Assembly (NCBI GenBank): GCA_030039655.1
Contig: JASHVC010000669.1
Coordinates: forward strand, 1 to 6,033
DNA: 6,033 nucleotides
Direction: 5' to 3'
Source: Xanthobacteraceae bacterium
GTDB lineage: Bacteria; Pseudomonadota; Alphaproteobacteria; Rhizobiales; Xanthobacteraceae
Shown here: one piece after another, positions 1 to 6,033 of the stretch
Numbering within the stretch: the stretch's first letter is position 1
How the letters are laid out: every line of letters starts with the position of its first letter
Notes under the pieces: model-generated
What the model was told of the DNA's origin: nothing
What the model saw: only the letters and a program-made list of their open reading frames with translations
The model's database searches: none
Position numbers and translations under genes: made by a program

Positions 1-611
1 GCGCGGTCGAAGTCCAACGGATAGATCTTGTCCATCGACACGCCGTCGGCAAGCAGCGCGTAGATGCAGTTGCGCTGCGGGTCGCTGGTGCACAGTGAGC
101 GGCCTCCAGGAAACCTCTGCACGTCCCAGAAATCGGCCCATGACCGCGGCGCGCCGTTGGGAAACTTGTCGGCGCGGTAGCACAGGTTCGTGCCCAGGAT
201 GGCGAAGGCGACGCCGTAACCGTTGGCGACGATGGCATTGTCGGGTAGCGCCCCTTTCTTGAAGATGGTCCAATCGATCGGTTCTGCGAGCCCTTCGCGG
301 CTGGCGCGCAGCCACAACATGGAATTGATCGAGGTCATGTCGAACTCGTAATTCCCGGATTGAACTTGCGCCTTGACGCGGGCGTAGGACACCGGCGTCA
401 CGGTGCGCACCTCAATTCCGGTCGCTGCTGTGAAAGGCTTGAAGTAGGCGACCTCCTGGGCGGCCGTGTAGCTGCCACCCCAGGAGTTGACATAAAGCGT
501 CCGGGTTTGCGCAATGGTTCGTTCCGTAATCAACAGCGGCGCAAGCGCCGCAGTGGCTCCGGCCGTGCGTAGAAATCGCCGCCGTCCGCGGTCGAAACGC
601 CATTTCCTCAT
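1..611 (-). CDS. PotD-like periplasmic substrate-binding protein 1 of an ABC importer (C-terminus outside window)
   Basis: Binding component that would capture the solute in the periplasm and deliver it to the permease pair encoded upstream. The 203 visible residues start at an ATG preceded by GGAGAG four bases upstream. An N-terminal Tat-type signal is visible: arginines 10-12 followed by FLR, a hydrophobic stretch at about 17-28, and a plausible cleavage site after TIA at residue 34. The mature part opens with TLYVNSWGGSY (38-48) and the FxPFTAATGIEV stretch, typical of family 1 extracellular solute-binding proteins (COG0687). Later come YRADKFP (145-151), SWADFWD (157-163) and KIYPLDFDR at the window edge. 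PotD-family proteins are about 340-370 residues, so roughly 150 are missing because of the window boundary, not a lesion. It is the last visible gene of the minus-strand operon. Over 76 ungapped residues it matches the divergent binding protein at 5646 at about 36 positions (hand count). The family is clear; the ligand is unknown. Confidence 0.93.
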   Translation of the reverse strand, partial: MRKWRFDRGRRRFLRTAGATAALAPLLITERTIAQTRTLYVNSWGGSYTAAQEVAYFKPFTAATGIEVRTVTPVSYARVKAQVQSGNYEFDMTSINSMLWLRASREGLAEPIDWTIFKKGALPDNAIVANGYGVAFAILGTNLCYRADKFPNGAPRSWADFWDVQRFPGGRSLCTSDPQRNCIYALLADGVSMDKIYPLDFDR

Positions 612-613
612 CG

Positions 614-635
614 CGCTCTCCGTTGTGTCAGAGCG
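614..635 (-). promoter_or_regulatory. Possible hairpin covering the ribosome binding site of binding protein 1
   Basis: The 37-bp gap between the ATPase gene and binding protein 1 contains a perfect 6-bp inverted repeat, CGCTCT and AGAGCG, around a 10-base loop. In the minus-strand transcript the downstream arm overlaps the Shine-Dalgarno sequence GGAGAG (616-621), which lies four bases before the ATG at 611. A folded stem would partly hide the site. The stem is short, and there is no U-tract to suggest a terminator. The role is inferred. Confidence 0.3.
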
Positions 636-648
636 AGCGGCCGCAATC

Positions 649-1716
649 TTAGCGCCGCGCGAGCACGTGCGCATCCGTGGGCGCCCAGGCCAGGCGAAGG
701 ACCGTGCCGGGCGCCAGCACTTCGGGTTCGGGGCCGAGGAGGCGCGCGCGGATCGGTAGGCCGTTGATCTTGCCGATCGCCAGGATTGAATCTCCGTAGT
801 TGATGATGTCATCGACCGTCATCTCGAATTCGTTTTCGCCCGGCGCGCCGCTATTTGGCCTCTGCCGCAACTGCTCGGGGCGGATCAGGAGATCGACTTC
901 GCCCGCCGAAACATTCGCGCGGGCAATGCGTACCGGGCCTATGCCGGTAAGCTCGACGACGTCGGGGTGGGAGGCGTCGATCTTTCCCGGAAAAATATTA
1001 CTGTCGCCGATGAATTCGGCGACGAAGCGGTTGGCCGGACGTTGGTACACTTCGAGCGGCGTGCCCACTTGCGCGAGCCGTCCATGGCTGAACACGGCGA
1101 CGCGGTCCGACATGGTCATGGCTTCGGTCTGATCGTGAGTCACGTAGATCATGGTAATGCCCAGCTCGCGATGGATGCGCTTGATCTCGACCTGCATCTG
1201 CTCGCGCAAATTCTTATCGAGGGCACCGAGCGGCTCGTCGAGGAGCAGAACATCGGGATTGAAGACGAGGCCGCGCGCCAGCGCCACGCGCTGCTGCTGG
1301 CCGCCCGAAAGCTCTCGCGGATGCCGGTCGGCCAAGTCGCGCAAGCCAACAAGCGCCAGCATCTGTTCGGCCCTGGCATTGATCTCATGCTTCGGGAAGC
1401 GGCGCATCTGCAGCGGAAACAATACGTTTTGCCGTGCGGTCATGTGCGGAAACAAGGCGTAGTTCTGAAATACCATACCGATGTTGCGCTGATAGGGTTT
1501 GCTCAGCGTCAGATCGTGGCCATCCAAGGCGATGACGCCGCTTGACGGGCTCTCAAAGCCCGCGATCATAAGCAAGGTGGTGGTTTTGCCCGACCCGCTG
1601 GGGCCCAACAAGGTGACGAACTCGCCGCGAGTGATGTCGATCGAAATGTCGTCGACGGCGTTGGTTTTTCCGTCATACGATTTCACGAGATCGCGCAGGC
1701 TGAGATAGCCCGTCAT
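649..1716 (-). CDS. PotA-like ABC transporter ATP-binding protein
   Basis: Cytoplasmic ATPase that would dimerise and power solute import through the two permeases encoded upstream. All ABC motifs are intact in the 355-residue product: Walker A GPSGSGKTT (38-46), Q-loop in VFQNYALFPH (82-91, Q84), signature LSGGQQQR (136-143), Walker B VLLLDEP (156-162) with catalytic E161, D-loop GALD (164-167) and switch histidine H194 in VTHDQTEAM. The sequence RPANRFVAEFIGDSN (226-240) leads into a C-terminal TOBE-type regulatory domain at about 275-353, as in PotA/FbpC/UgpC-type proteins. The length is normal for the family. The ATG start shares an ATGA with the stop of the acyl-CoA synthetase gene, a 4-base overlap typical of translational coupling. 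It is followed after 37 bp by binding protein 1. The ATPase type is certain; it carries no information on the substrate. Confidence 0.97.
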   Translation of the reverse strand: MTGYLSLRDLVKSYDGKTNAVDDISIDITRGEFVTLLGPSGSGKTTTLLMIAGFESPSSGVIALDGHDLTLSKPYQRNIGMVFQNYALFPHMTARQNVLFPLQMRRFPKHEINARAEQMLALVGLRDLADRHPRELSGGQQQRVALARGLVFNPDVLLLDEPLGALDKNLREQMQVEIKRIHRELGITMIYVTHDQTEAMTMSDRVAVFSHGRLAQVGTPLEVYQRPANRFVAEFIGDSNIFPGKIDASHPDVVELTGIGPVRIARANVSAGEVDLLIRPEQLRQRPNSGAPGENEFEMTVDDIINYGDSILAIGKINGLPIRARLLGPEPEVLAPGTVLRLAWAPTDAHVLARR

Positions 1717-3830
1717 GCGCCGCTATCCGGCCTTGCCACGATCAGCGCGTCGACGACGATCGCGCCGCGTCCCCGCGGCAGCACCTTGATCGGATTGAGA
1801 TCGATCTCGGCGATGTCAGCGGAATTGTGCCAGGCAAAATCGGCCAGGGAGTAAAGGCAGGCAGCGAGGCTTTCAACGTCCGCCTCTCCGGCCCCGCGGA
1901 TTGCACCGAGTAGCGCAGCACCCCGCGTCTCGGCGATCATCGCCTCGGCATCGCCTTCGCGCAGCGGCAGCACGCGCAATGCGAAGTCGCGTATCACTTC
2001 GATAGCCGTGCCTCCCATGCCGAAGGCAAGGGACAGGCCGAAATCGGGGTCACGCGAAACACCCGCAAACACCTCGATGCCATCGGCGACGAACTCTTGC
2101 ACCAGCCAAGCGAAGTCGGACGGACGCGGGGCAAGGCTTTCTGCGCGCTTGCTCAATCGCGCGAACGCGCCCGCCAGTTCCTCTTCGGTCTTGAGGTTGA
2201 CGGCGACGAGGCCAAGCTCGGTCTTGTGTGCGATGGAGTCGGAAAGGGCCTTTAGCACAACCGGATAGCCGAACGCCTGCGCGGCCTTTGCGGCCTCCGC
2301 GACCGTTTCAACACGCCGTTCGCGCGTCACTGCGATCCCGCATGTTGCGAAGAGCCGCTTCGCATCGAATTCGTTGATGGTTCGCCGCCCCCCGGTAAGG
2401 TGGTCGCTGAGGCGGGCCTGCGGTCGGGCAGTGTTTGCGCGAATGGGCTTCGGTCCGAGGGTCCAGCGGCCGACGCGCTCGAGGGCGCCGAGACCCTGTC
2501 GTGTGCCGCCGATGACGACGAGTCCCGACTGCCGCATGGCCTCGATCTGCTTGCGGTTCATGACGCCCGACCGGGTGCTCAGCAGGTAATGCGGCTTTTT
2601 GCTCGCTCGCGCGGCTTCCGCCAGCATGACCACATTCTCGAGCACCCGGCCCGGATGACCGATAAAGGGATCGTCCGAGGTGTCGTTGCAATACACCACC
2701 GAGTCGATGCGATCGCTCTTGTCCACGACCGACATGGCGTGCGGTAGGTTGACCGCGTAATTGCCGTTGCCCCAGGCATCGAACGGATTGCCGTCGCCGG
2801 TGATCCGGCCGATGACGCGCTCGACCTCGGTGCGCTCGTCGGGTGACAGCGGCGGCAGATCGAGGCCGAGCGCCGTCGCGTTGTCGAGGATCAACTCCGA
2901 AAGTCCGCCCGAACCTGTGATGACGGAGATGCCGCGTCCGCGCGGCCAGCGCTCGCCCTGGCACACCGCCAAAACTTCGGTCATCTCGTCCAGATCGCTG
3001 ACCTCGATGGCGCGGTGGGCGCGCAGTAATTCCGAGAAGACCCGCGACGAGCCCGCAAGGCCGCCGGTGTGGCTGGTGATCGCCCGTTGGCTGCGTTCAC
3101 TGCGTCCCACCTTGATCACAACCACGGGCTTACCGCCGCTCGCGGCGCGGTCGAGCGCTGCGACATACCTTTCCGGTTCGCGCACCGTTTCGGTGAATGT
3201 TGCGATAATCTTCGTGTTGGGGTCGTCGATCAGATATTCGATGTAATCGACGGTTCTGGTCACCGCCTCGTTGCCTGCGGAAACCGACAGGCTGATACCG
3301 AAACGGCGCAGATCGGAGAGCAAGGCGATACACACCGAGCCGCTCTGGGACACAATGCCAACATTGCCGACGATGGCTGCCGGATCCATGATGTTTTGTT
3401 TGTAGGTGGTGGCACGCGCGGGCGGATTGAGGATACCCATGCAGTTCGGCCCGCAGATCGGCATGCCGGCTTCGCGCGCCATTCCGGCGATCTCTTCCTG
3501 AAGCTTGGCGCCGTCGGCGCCGGTCTCGGCAAATCCGCTGTCGTAGATCACGGCGGCCCGCGCGCCGCGCTTCGCGGCGAGCCGCATCTGCTCTGGGATC
3601 AGCGGATTACGGATGCTGAAGACGACGACGTCGGGAGCTTCCGGCAGATCGGTCAAACTGGGATAGCAGGCGATGTTGAGGACGGTCGTGTACTTCGGAT
3701 TTACGGGATAGATGGGTCCGGTGAAGCCAATCGCTCCGAGCGACTCCATCACGGCGCGGCCGGGCCCACCACGATCGGTAGCGCCGACAATCGCCACGGA
3801 GCGGGGCTTCACGAGGGGATCAAGTCGCAT
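1713..3830 (-). CDS. ADP-forming (NDP-forming) acyl-CoA synthetase, fused alpha-beta type
   Basis: A cytoplasmic enzyme of the family joining a carboxylic acid to CoA with ATP, releasing ADP and phosphate (COG1042; acetate-CoA ligase, ADP-forming). From the ATG at 3830 it has 705 residues, usual for the single-chain form. Order: CoA-binding domain at about 4-130 with AIVGATDRGGPGR (13-25) and CGPNCMGI (126-133); succinyl-CoA-ligase-like domain with SQSGSVC (161-167) and SHTGGLAGS (253-261), whose H254 matches the phosphohistidine position of the family; ATP-grasp domain at about 485-700 with VVLKALSDS (524-532), IAHKTELGLV (533-542; H535 matches the second family histidine), QEFVADGIEVFAGV (578-591) and the metal-binding EIDLNPI (675-681). 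There is no acetyltransferase domain, so it is not a Pat-type protein acetylase. A longer reading from TTG at 3854 is possible but less likely. It overlaps the upstream permease gene by 11 bp and the ATPase gene by 4 bp. The acid substrate is not identifiable; the family includes acetyl-, pimeloyl- and other acyl-CoA synthetases. Confidence 0.93.
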   Translation of the reverse strand: MRLDPLVKPRSVAIVGATDRGGPGRAVMESLGAIGFTGPIYPVNPKYTTVLNIACYPSLTDLPEAPDVVVFSIRNPLIPEQMRLAAKRGARAAVIYDSGFAETGADGAKLQEEIAGMAREAGMPICGPNCMGILNPPARATTYKQNIMDPAAIVGNVGIVSQSGSVCIALLSDLRRFGISLSVSAGNEAVTRTVDYIEYLIDDPNTKIIATFTETVREPERYVAALDRAASGGKPVVVIKVGRSERSQRAITSHTGGLAGSSRVFSELLRAHRAIEVSDLDEMTEVLAVCQGERWPRGRGISVITGSGGLSELILDNATALGLDLPPLSPDERTEVERVIGRITGDGNPFDAWGNGNYAVNLPHAMSVVDKSDRIDSVVYCNDTSDDPFIGHPGRVLENVVMLAEAARASKKPHYLLSTRSGVMNRKQIEAMRQSGLVVIGGTRQGLGALERVGRWTLGPKPIRANTARPQARLSDHLTGGRRTINEFDAKRLFATCGIAVTRERRVETVAEAAKAAQAFGYPVVLKALSDSIAHKTELGLVAVNLKTEEELAGAFARLSKRAESLAPRPSDFAWLVQEFVADGIEVFAGVSRDPDFGLSLAFGMGGTAIEVIRDFALRVLPLREGDAEAMIAETRGAALLGAIRGAGEADVESLAACLYSLADFAWHNSADIAEIDLNPIKVLPRGRGAIVVDALIVARPDSGA

Positions 3831-4599
3831 GGGCGGTCCCTCGGCGGACGACAAGGGAGATCAGCACACCGGCAAGCACCGCGCCGGTGAGGAGGGTGGA
3901 AACGACGGCGATCACGGGATCGGATTCGAGGCGGATGCTTTCAAACATTCTCTTCGGCAGCGTCGAGGCGTCCCGCCCGGCTATAAAGATCGCCACCACG
4001 GCCTCATTGAAGGAGTGGAGAAAGGTAAAAAGTGCGCCGATCAGAATGCCTGGCCGCAACACCGGAAACGTCACCCACAAGAAGGTGCGGAACGGGCCGG
4101 CGCCCGCGCTGTTGGCGGCACGTTCGAGGTTGCGGTCGAAGCCCTTGAGTGAAGCGCAAATGACCAGAAAGGCCACCGGGATCGATAAGGCGCTGTGCGC
4201 GACGATCACGCCGCTACGCGTTCCGACCAGATGGATACGGCTGAGAAATCCGTAATAGCCGAGCGCGCTGACGACACCTGGGACGATCAGCGGCAGGGTG
4301 ACGATCAGGTTCATCGCGCTTTTGCCGCGGAAGCGGTAGCGCACGTAGCCGAGTGCCGCCGGCAACGCCACCGCCATAGTAACCACCATGCAGCCAAATG
4401 CGATGACGAATGAATTCGCCGTGGCGCTCAACCAAGCGCCGTTGTGGAAATAACGAGCGTAGTAGCCGAACCAATAACCTGGCGGCGGGAACTCGAAGGA
4501 AATCGCGGTTGAGAACGACATCGGCACGATGATGAGCATCGGCGCGATCAAGAACAGCGCCACAATGGTCGCTAGGGCGAGGGGAATGTGGCGCGCCAT
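3820..4599 (-). CDS. PotC-like ABC transporter permease
   Basis: Inner-membrane permease forming half of the translocation channel with the PotB-like protein. The 259-residue product has about six hydrophobic segments (roughly 7-29, 62-86, 97-119, 128-150, 183-206, 230-251). A cytoplasmic EAA-type loop at 159-184 (ERAANSAGAGPFRTF, then PVLRPG) docks on the ATPase. FPPPGYWFGYYARYF (37-51) early in the protein resembles the FSLRWY-type segment of PotC proteins. Length is normal. The start was chosen at ATG 4599, two bases after the TAG of the PotB-like gene and preceded by a GGGGATAGGG purine run. The frame stays open upstream to a GTG at 4704, but those residues are hydrophilic, unlike a permease, and lie inside the neighbouring gene. 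The 3' end overlaps the acyl-CoA synthetase gene by 11 bp. Confidence 0.94.
   Translation of the reverse strand: MARHIPLALATIVALFLIAPMLIIVPMSFSTAISFEFPPPGYWFGYYARYFHNGAWLSATANSFVIAFGCMVVTMAVALPAALGYVRYRFRGKSAMNLIVTLPLIVPGVVSALGYYGFLSRIHLVGTRSGVIVAHSALSIPVAFLVICASLKGFDRNLERAANSAGAGPFRTFLWVTFPVLRPGILIGALFTFLHSFNEAVVAIFIAGRDASTLPKRMFESIRLESDPVIAVVSTLLTGAVLAGVLISLVVRRGTAHAT
3837..3842 (-). promoter_or_regulatory. Shine-Dalgarno sequence fixing the acyl-CoA synthetase start
   Basis: GAGGGA on the minus strand sits six bases before the ATG at 3830, a good spacing. The alternative in-frame start further upstream, at 3854, is TTG and has no clear site. This favours a 705-residue protein beginning MRLDPLVKPRSVAIVGA. 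The site lies inside the last codons of the PotC-like gene, so ribosomes finishing that gene would be next to it. Confidence 0.6.
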
Positions 4600-4601
4600 C
4601 C

Positions 4602-5477
4602 CTATCCCCACAGCCGATCGAGGCCGGCGAAGCGGTTGTAGATGGCAAGCAGGATCAGCGTCATTGCCAGCAGTGTCGTGGCAATCGCCGAAGCGAAGCC
4701 CCACGCCAGCAAATCCTCGATCTGCTGGTTGATGAGCTGTGAAATCATCATATCCCGTGGTGTGCCAAGCAAAATCGGCGTGATGTAGAAGCCAAGACAG
4801 ATGGTGAAGACCAGCACGCTGCCATTGACCACACCGGGCAGGCTCAGCGGAAGAAAGACGTGGCGAAAAGCATGAAGCGGGCTCGCGCCAAGACTCTCGG
4901 CGGCGCGCAGATAGGCGGGATCGATTTTGCGCATCACGCCGTAGAGCGCGAACACCATGTAGGGCAGCAGAATGTGGGTCATGCCCAAGGTCGAGCTGAA
5001 CGAGGTGAATAGAAGCTGCGGCGGCCGTCCCAGTCCTGCGAAGGCATAGAATGCGCTAAGCGGACCTTTGTTGCCAAGGATCACCAGCCACGCATAAGTG
5101 CGCACGACAAAGCCGGTCCAGAAACTCAAGCCAACGGCGAGGAGAAAGACGACCGCAATCCAATCGTTGCGACGCGCCATCACGTAAGCGAGCGGGTATC
5201 CGAGTGCGAGGCACAAGAACGTAACGATGAGAGACACCTTGAAGGTGTGCAGCATCACGTTTGTGTAGAGTGGGACCGTAAACAGGCGGCGATAATTGCC
5301 GAGCGAGAGCGCCGGATCGGTGACGCTGAGTACGAGGATGTAGCCGATCGGGATGACGAAGAGGACGATCAGGTATAGTGCCGCAGGAGCGACCAGCAAC
5401 CCGACCGTCGCCGCTTCGCCGGAGCGGCGACGCGCCAATGCTGGTTGAGGCGCGGGGTTCGTCAACTCGCCGTCCAT
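4602..5477 (-). CDS. PotB-like ABC transporter permease (start uncertain: 5477 or 5552)
   Basis: Inner-membrane permease, partner of the PotC-like protein. Counted from the ATG at 5477 it has 291 residues with about six hydrophobic segments (near 25-51, 79-101, 106-128, 162-181, 213-237, 261-281). It carries RTYAWLVILG (126-135), a stretch characteristic of PotB-type permeases, followed by NKGPLSAF. The EAA loop at 192-214 reads AAESLGASPLHAFRHV and then FLPLSLPG. It is probably the first gene of the operon and is followed after two bases by the PotC-like gene. An upstream ATG at 5552 would give 316 residues. I prefer 5477 because the extra 25 codons are rich in codons uncommon here (GTA, AAT, AGA, CTA), give an unusually long hydrophilic N-terminus and overlap a direct repeat. 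Neither ATG has a clear ribosome binding site, so the choice is weak. The function call itself is strong. Confidence 0.93.
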   Translation of the reverse strand: MDGELTNPAPQPALARRRSGEAATVGLLVAPAALYLIVLFVIPIGYILVLSVTDPALSLGNYRRLFTVPLYTNVMLHTFKVSLIVTFLCLALGYPLAYVMARRNDWIAVVFLLAVGLSFWTGFVVRTYAWLVILGNKGPLSAFYAFAGLGRPPQLLFTSFSSTLGMTHILLPYMVFALYGVMRKIDPAYLRAAESLGASPLHAFRHVFLPLSLPGVVNGSVLVFTICLGFYITPILLGTPRDMMISQLINQQIEDLLAWGFASAIATTLLAMTLILLAIYNRFAGLDRLWG

Positions 5478-5543
5478 AGCCCGAGCGATGCGCGGTAGAA
5501 CTCTCGTGCGCTGCACGCTTCGTTGCAGCGTGTCTCGCAAATT

Positions 5544-5574
5544 ATGTACCATAGTCAGACGTGATGTAGCATAG
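5544..5574. repeat. 11-bp direct repeat with 20-bp period, candidate operator
   Basis: ATGTACCATAG (5544-5554) and ATGTAGCATAG (5564-5574) match at 10 of 11 bases and start exactly 20 bp apart, about two helical turns, so a bound protein would face the same side of the DNA. Each copy is itself a small imperfect inverted repeat with ATG and CAT arms. The position between divergent genes suits a regulator site. No regulator gene is in the window, so the function is inferred. Confidence 0.4.
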
Positions 5575-5588
5575 CCCGCCTATCGGGC
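5574..5588. repeat. Short inverted repeat GCCCG-N5-CGGGC
   Basis: Perfect 5-bp arms at 5574-5578 and 5584-5588 flank CCTAT. It abuts the second copy of the direct repeat. It could be part of a regulator site, but in GC-rich DNA a repeat this short may occur by chance. Confidence 0.25.
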
Positions 5589-5632
5589 CCACGCGCCGGG
5601 TTCGCAAAGCATGATTGGCTGATTGCACTCGC

Positions 5633-5640
5633 GAGAGGGG
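5633..5640 (+). promoter_or_regulatory. Shine-Dalgarno sequence of binding protein 2
   Basis: The purine run GAGAGGGG ends five bases before the GTG at 5646. It supports GTG as the start over the in-frame ATGs at 5658 and 5664, which have no such site. Confidence 0.6.
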
Positions 5641-5645
5641 TAGCC

Positions 5646-6033
5646 GTGACCAAGCCGATGACGATGTCGCGCCGACGCTTGATTGAGCTTGGAGCTGCCT
5701 GTGCGTTCGGCGCACCCGTGGTGATCCGAATGGCGTCCGCGCAGCCGAAGACGGTCTACGTCAATTCCTACGGCGGCGTGTGGGAAACGTCATGGAAGAA
5801 AGCCTTCTTCGATCCGTTCACGGCCCAGACCGGTATCGAAATAAACACCGTGCCGGGCGTTCTGTTCGCCAAACTCAAGGCAGAGGTGCAAAGCCGCAAT
5901 TACGAATACGATCAAGTCAATCTTGGTGACAGCGAATTTGCCCAAGCGGTGCACGAAGGCTTGCTGGAACAGGTCGACAGGGAGGCCGCCCGAGCGGACC
6001 AGCTGCCGGCGAACCTGGTGCACGAGTTTGGCA
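5646..6033 (+). CDS. PotD-like periplasmic substrate-binding protein 2, divergent from the operon (C-terminus outside window)
   Basis: Second binding protein of the same family as the one at the left edge. The 129 visible residues read in one open frame from GTG 5646 to the window end. The N-terminus carries a twin-arginine motif SRRRLIEL (8-15), a hydrophobic stretch at about 16-28 and a likely signal peptidase site after ASA (30-32). The mature part starts TVYVNSYGGVW (36-46), then FFDPFTAQTGIEINTV (54-69), AKLKAEVQSRNYEYD (75-89) and HEGLLEQVD (103-111). These align without gaps with binding protein 1 (about 36 of 76 identical by hand count). It is transcribed away from the importer genes and so can be expressed separately. 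It may feed the same permease with another ligand, or belong to a second transporter continuing to the right. About two thirds of the protein is outside the window. Confidence 0.92.
   Translation, partial: MTKPMTMSRRRLIELGAACAFGAPVVIRMASAQPKTVYVNSYGGVWETSWKKAFFDPFTAQTGIEINTVPGVLFAKLKAEVQSRNYEYDQVNLGDSEFAQAVHEGLLEQVDREAARADQLPANLVHEFG

Larger units (their letters stand above)
5478..5645. promoter_or_regulatory. Divergent intergenic control region
   Basis: This interval separates the leftward importer operon from the rightward second binding protein and should hold both promoters. It is locally richer in A and T around 5535-5575 than the genes on each side. It contains the direct repeat at 5544-5574, the inverted repeat at 5574-5588 and a ribosome binding site for the rightward gene. 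I could not place a convincing -35/-10 pair on either strand. TATGCT on the minus strand (complement of 5568-5573) is a possible -10 without a recognisable -35. If the permease really starts at 5552, the region shrinks to 93 bp. Confidence 0.5.

Noticed and set aside
412..603. A 63-codon minus-strand frame near the start of binding protein 1.
   Set aside because: The adjacent frame from 611 encodes a signal peptide and conserved binding-protein sequence without interruption to the window edge; this one is its shadow.
637..644. GCGGCCGC palindrome in the gap before binding protein 1.
   Set aside because: An 8-bp GC palindrome is easily met by chance in this base composition and has no flanking structure.
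967..1545. A 192-codon plus-strand open frame opposite the ATPase gene.
   Set aside because: It mirrors a gene with all ABC motifs intact, has no plausible ribosome site and shows no family features.
2308..2964. A 218-codon minus-strand frame inside the acyl-CoA synthetase gene.
   Set aside because: It is an alternative frame of the same strand, rich in arginine and histidine as expected for out-of-frame reading of GC-rich DNA.
3069..3890. A 273-codon plus-strand open frame opposite the acyl-CoA synthetase gene.
   Set aside because: The minus-strand frame has clear domain motifs throughout. Long antisense frames are expected in GC-rich genes, and the translation has no recognisable fold features.
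5555..5574. A minus-strand mini-frame of five codons (MLHHV) just upstream of the 5552 ATG, a possible leader peptide.
   Set aside because: It has no ribosome site, is far too short to assess and lies within the direct repeat region.
5790..6023. A 77-codon minus-strand frame at the right end.
   Set aside because: It is antisense to binding protein 2, whose plus-strand frame matches the family.
1..6033. Search by eye for CRISPR repeats, tRNA or rRNA genes, insertion-sequence ends and U-tract terminators.
   Set aside because: Nothing convincing was found; nearly every base lies in a transporter or enzyme gene.

Overview
The window is compact, GC-rich and almost entirely coding. It holds one complete binding-protein-dependent ABC importer module of the spermidine/putrescine (Pot, COG0687/1176/1177/3842) type, built around an ADP-forming acyl-CoA synthetase gene. 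The strong GC bias at third codon positions, the many overlapping genes, the twin-arginine signals on the binding proteins and the style of the importer suggest an alphaproteobacterium, perhaps of the Hyphomicrobiales. That placement is an impression from the sequence, not a phylogenetic result.

Layout: five genes run leftward on the minus strand in the transcriptional order PotB-like permease (4602-5477, or to 5552), PotC-like permease (3820-4599), ADP-forming acyl-CoA synthetase (1713-3830), PotA-like ATPase (649-1716) and PotD-like binding protein 1 (1-611, its C-terminal part lies outside the window). Gaps and overlaps along this chain are 2 bp gap, 11 bp overlap, 4 bp ATGA overlap and 37 bp gap, so it reads as a single operon. 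A second, paralogous PotD-like binding protein starts at 5646 on the plus strand, diverges from the operon and runs off the right end. The interval between the divergent starts holds a near-perfect 11-bp direct repeat with a 20-bp period and a short inverted repeat, both candidate regulator sites.

How the parts fit: binding proteins, exported by Tat if the signals are read correctly, would capture a small solute in the periplasm. The two permeases form the channel and the ATPase dimer drives import. The acyl-CoA synthetase overlaps the genes on both sides, so it is probably co-translated with the transporter. It would be well placed to convert an imported carboxylic acid to its CoA thioester using ATP. 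This argues that the ligand is, or becomes, a carboxylate and that the polyamine label inherited from the family may be wrong. The substrate cannot be read from the sequence. No RNA genes, mobile elements, CRISPR arrays or transcription regulators were seen, and there is no gene-free stretch longer than about 170 bp.
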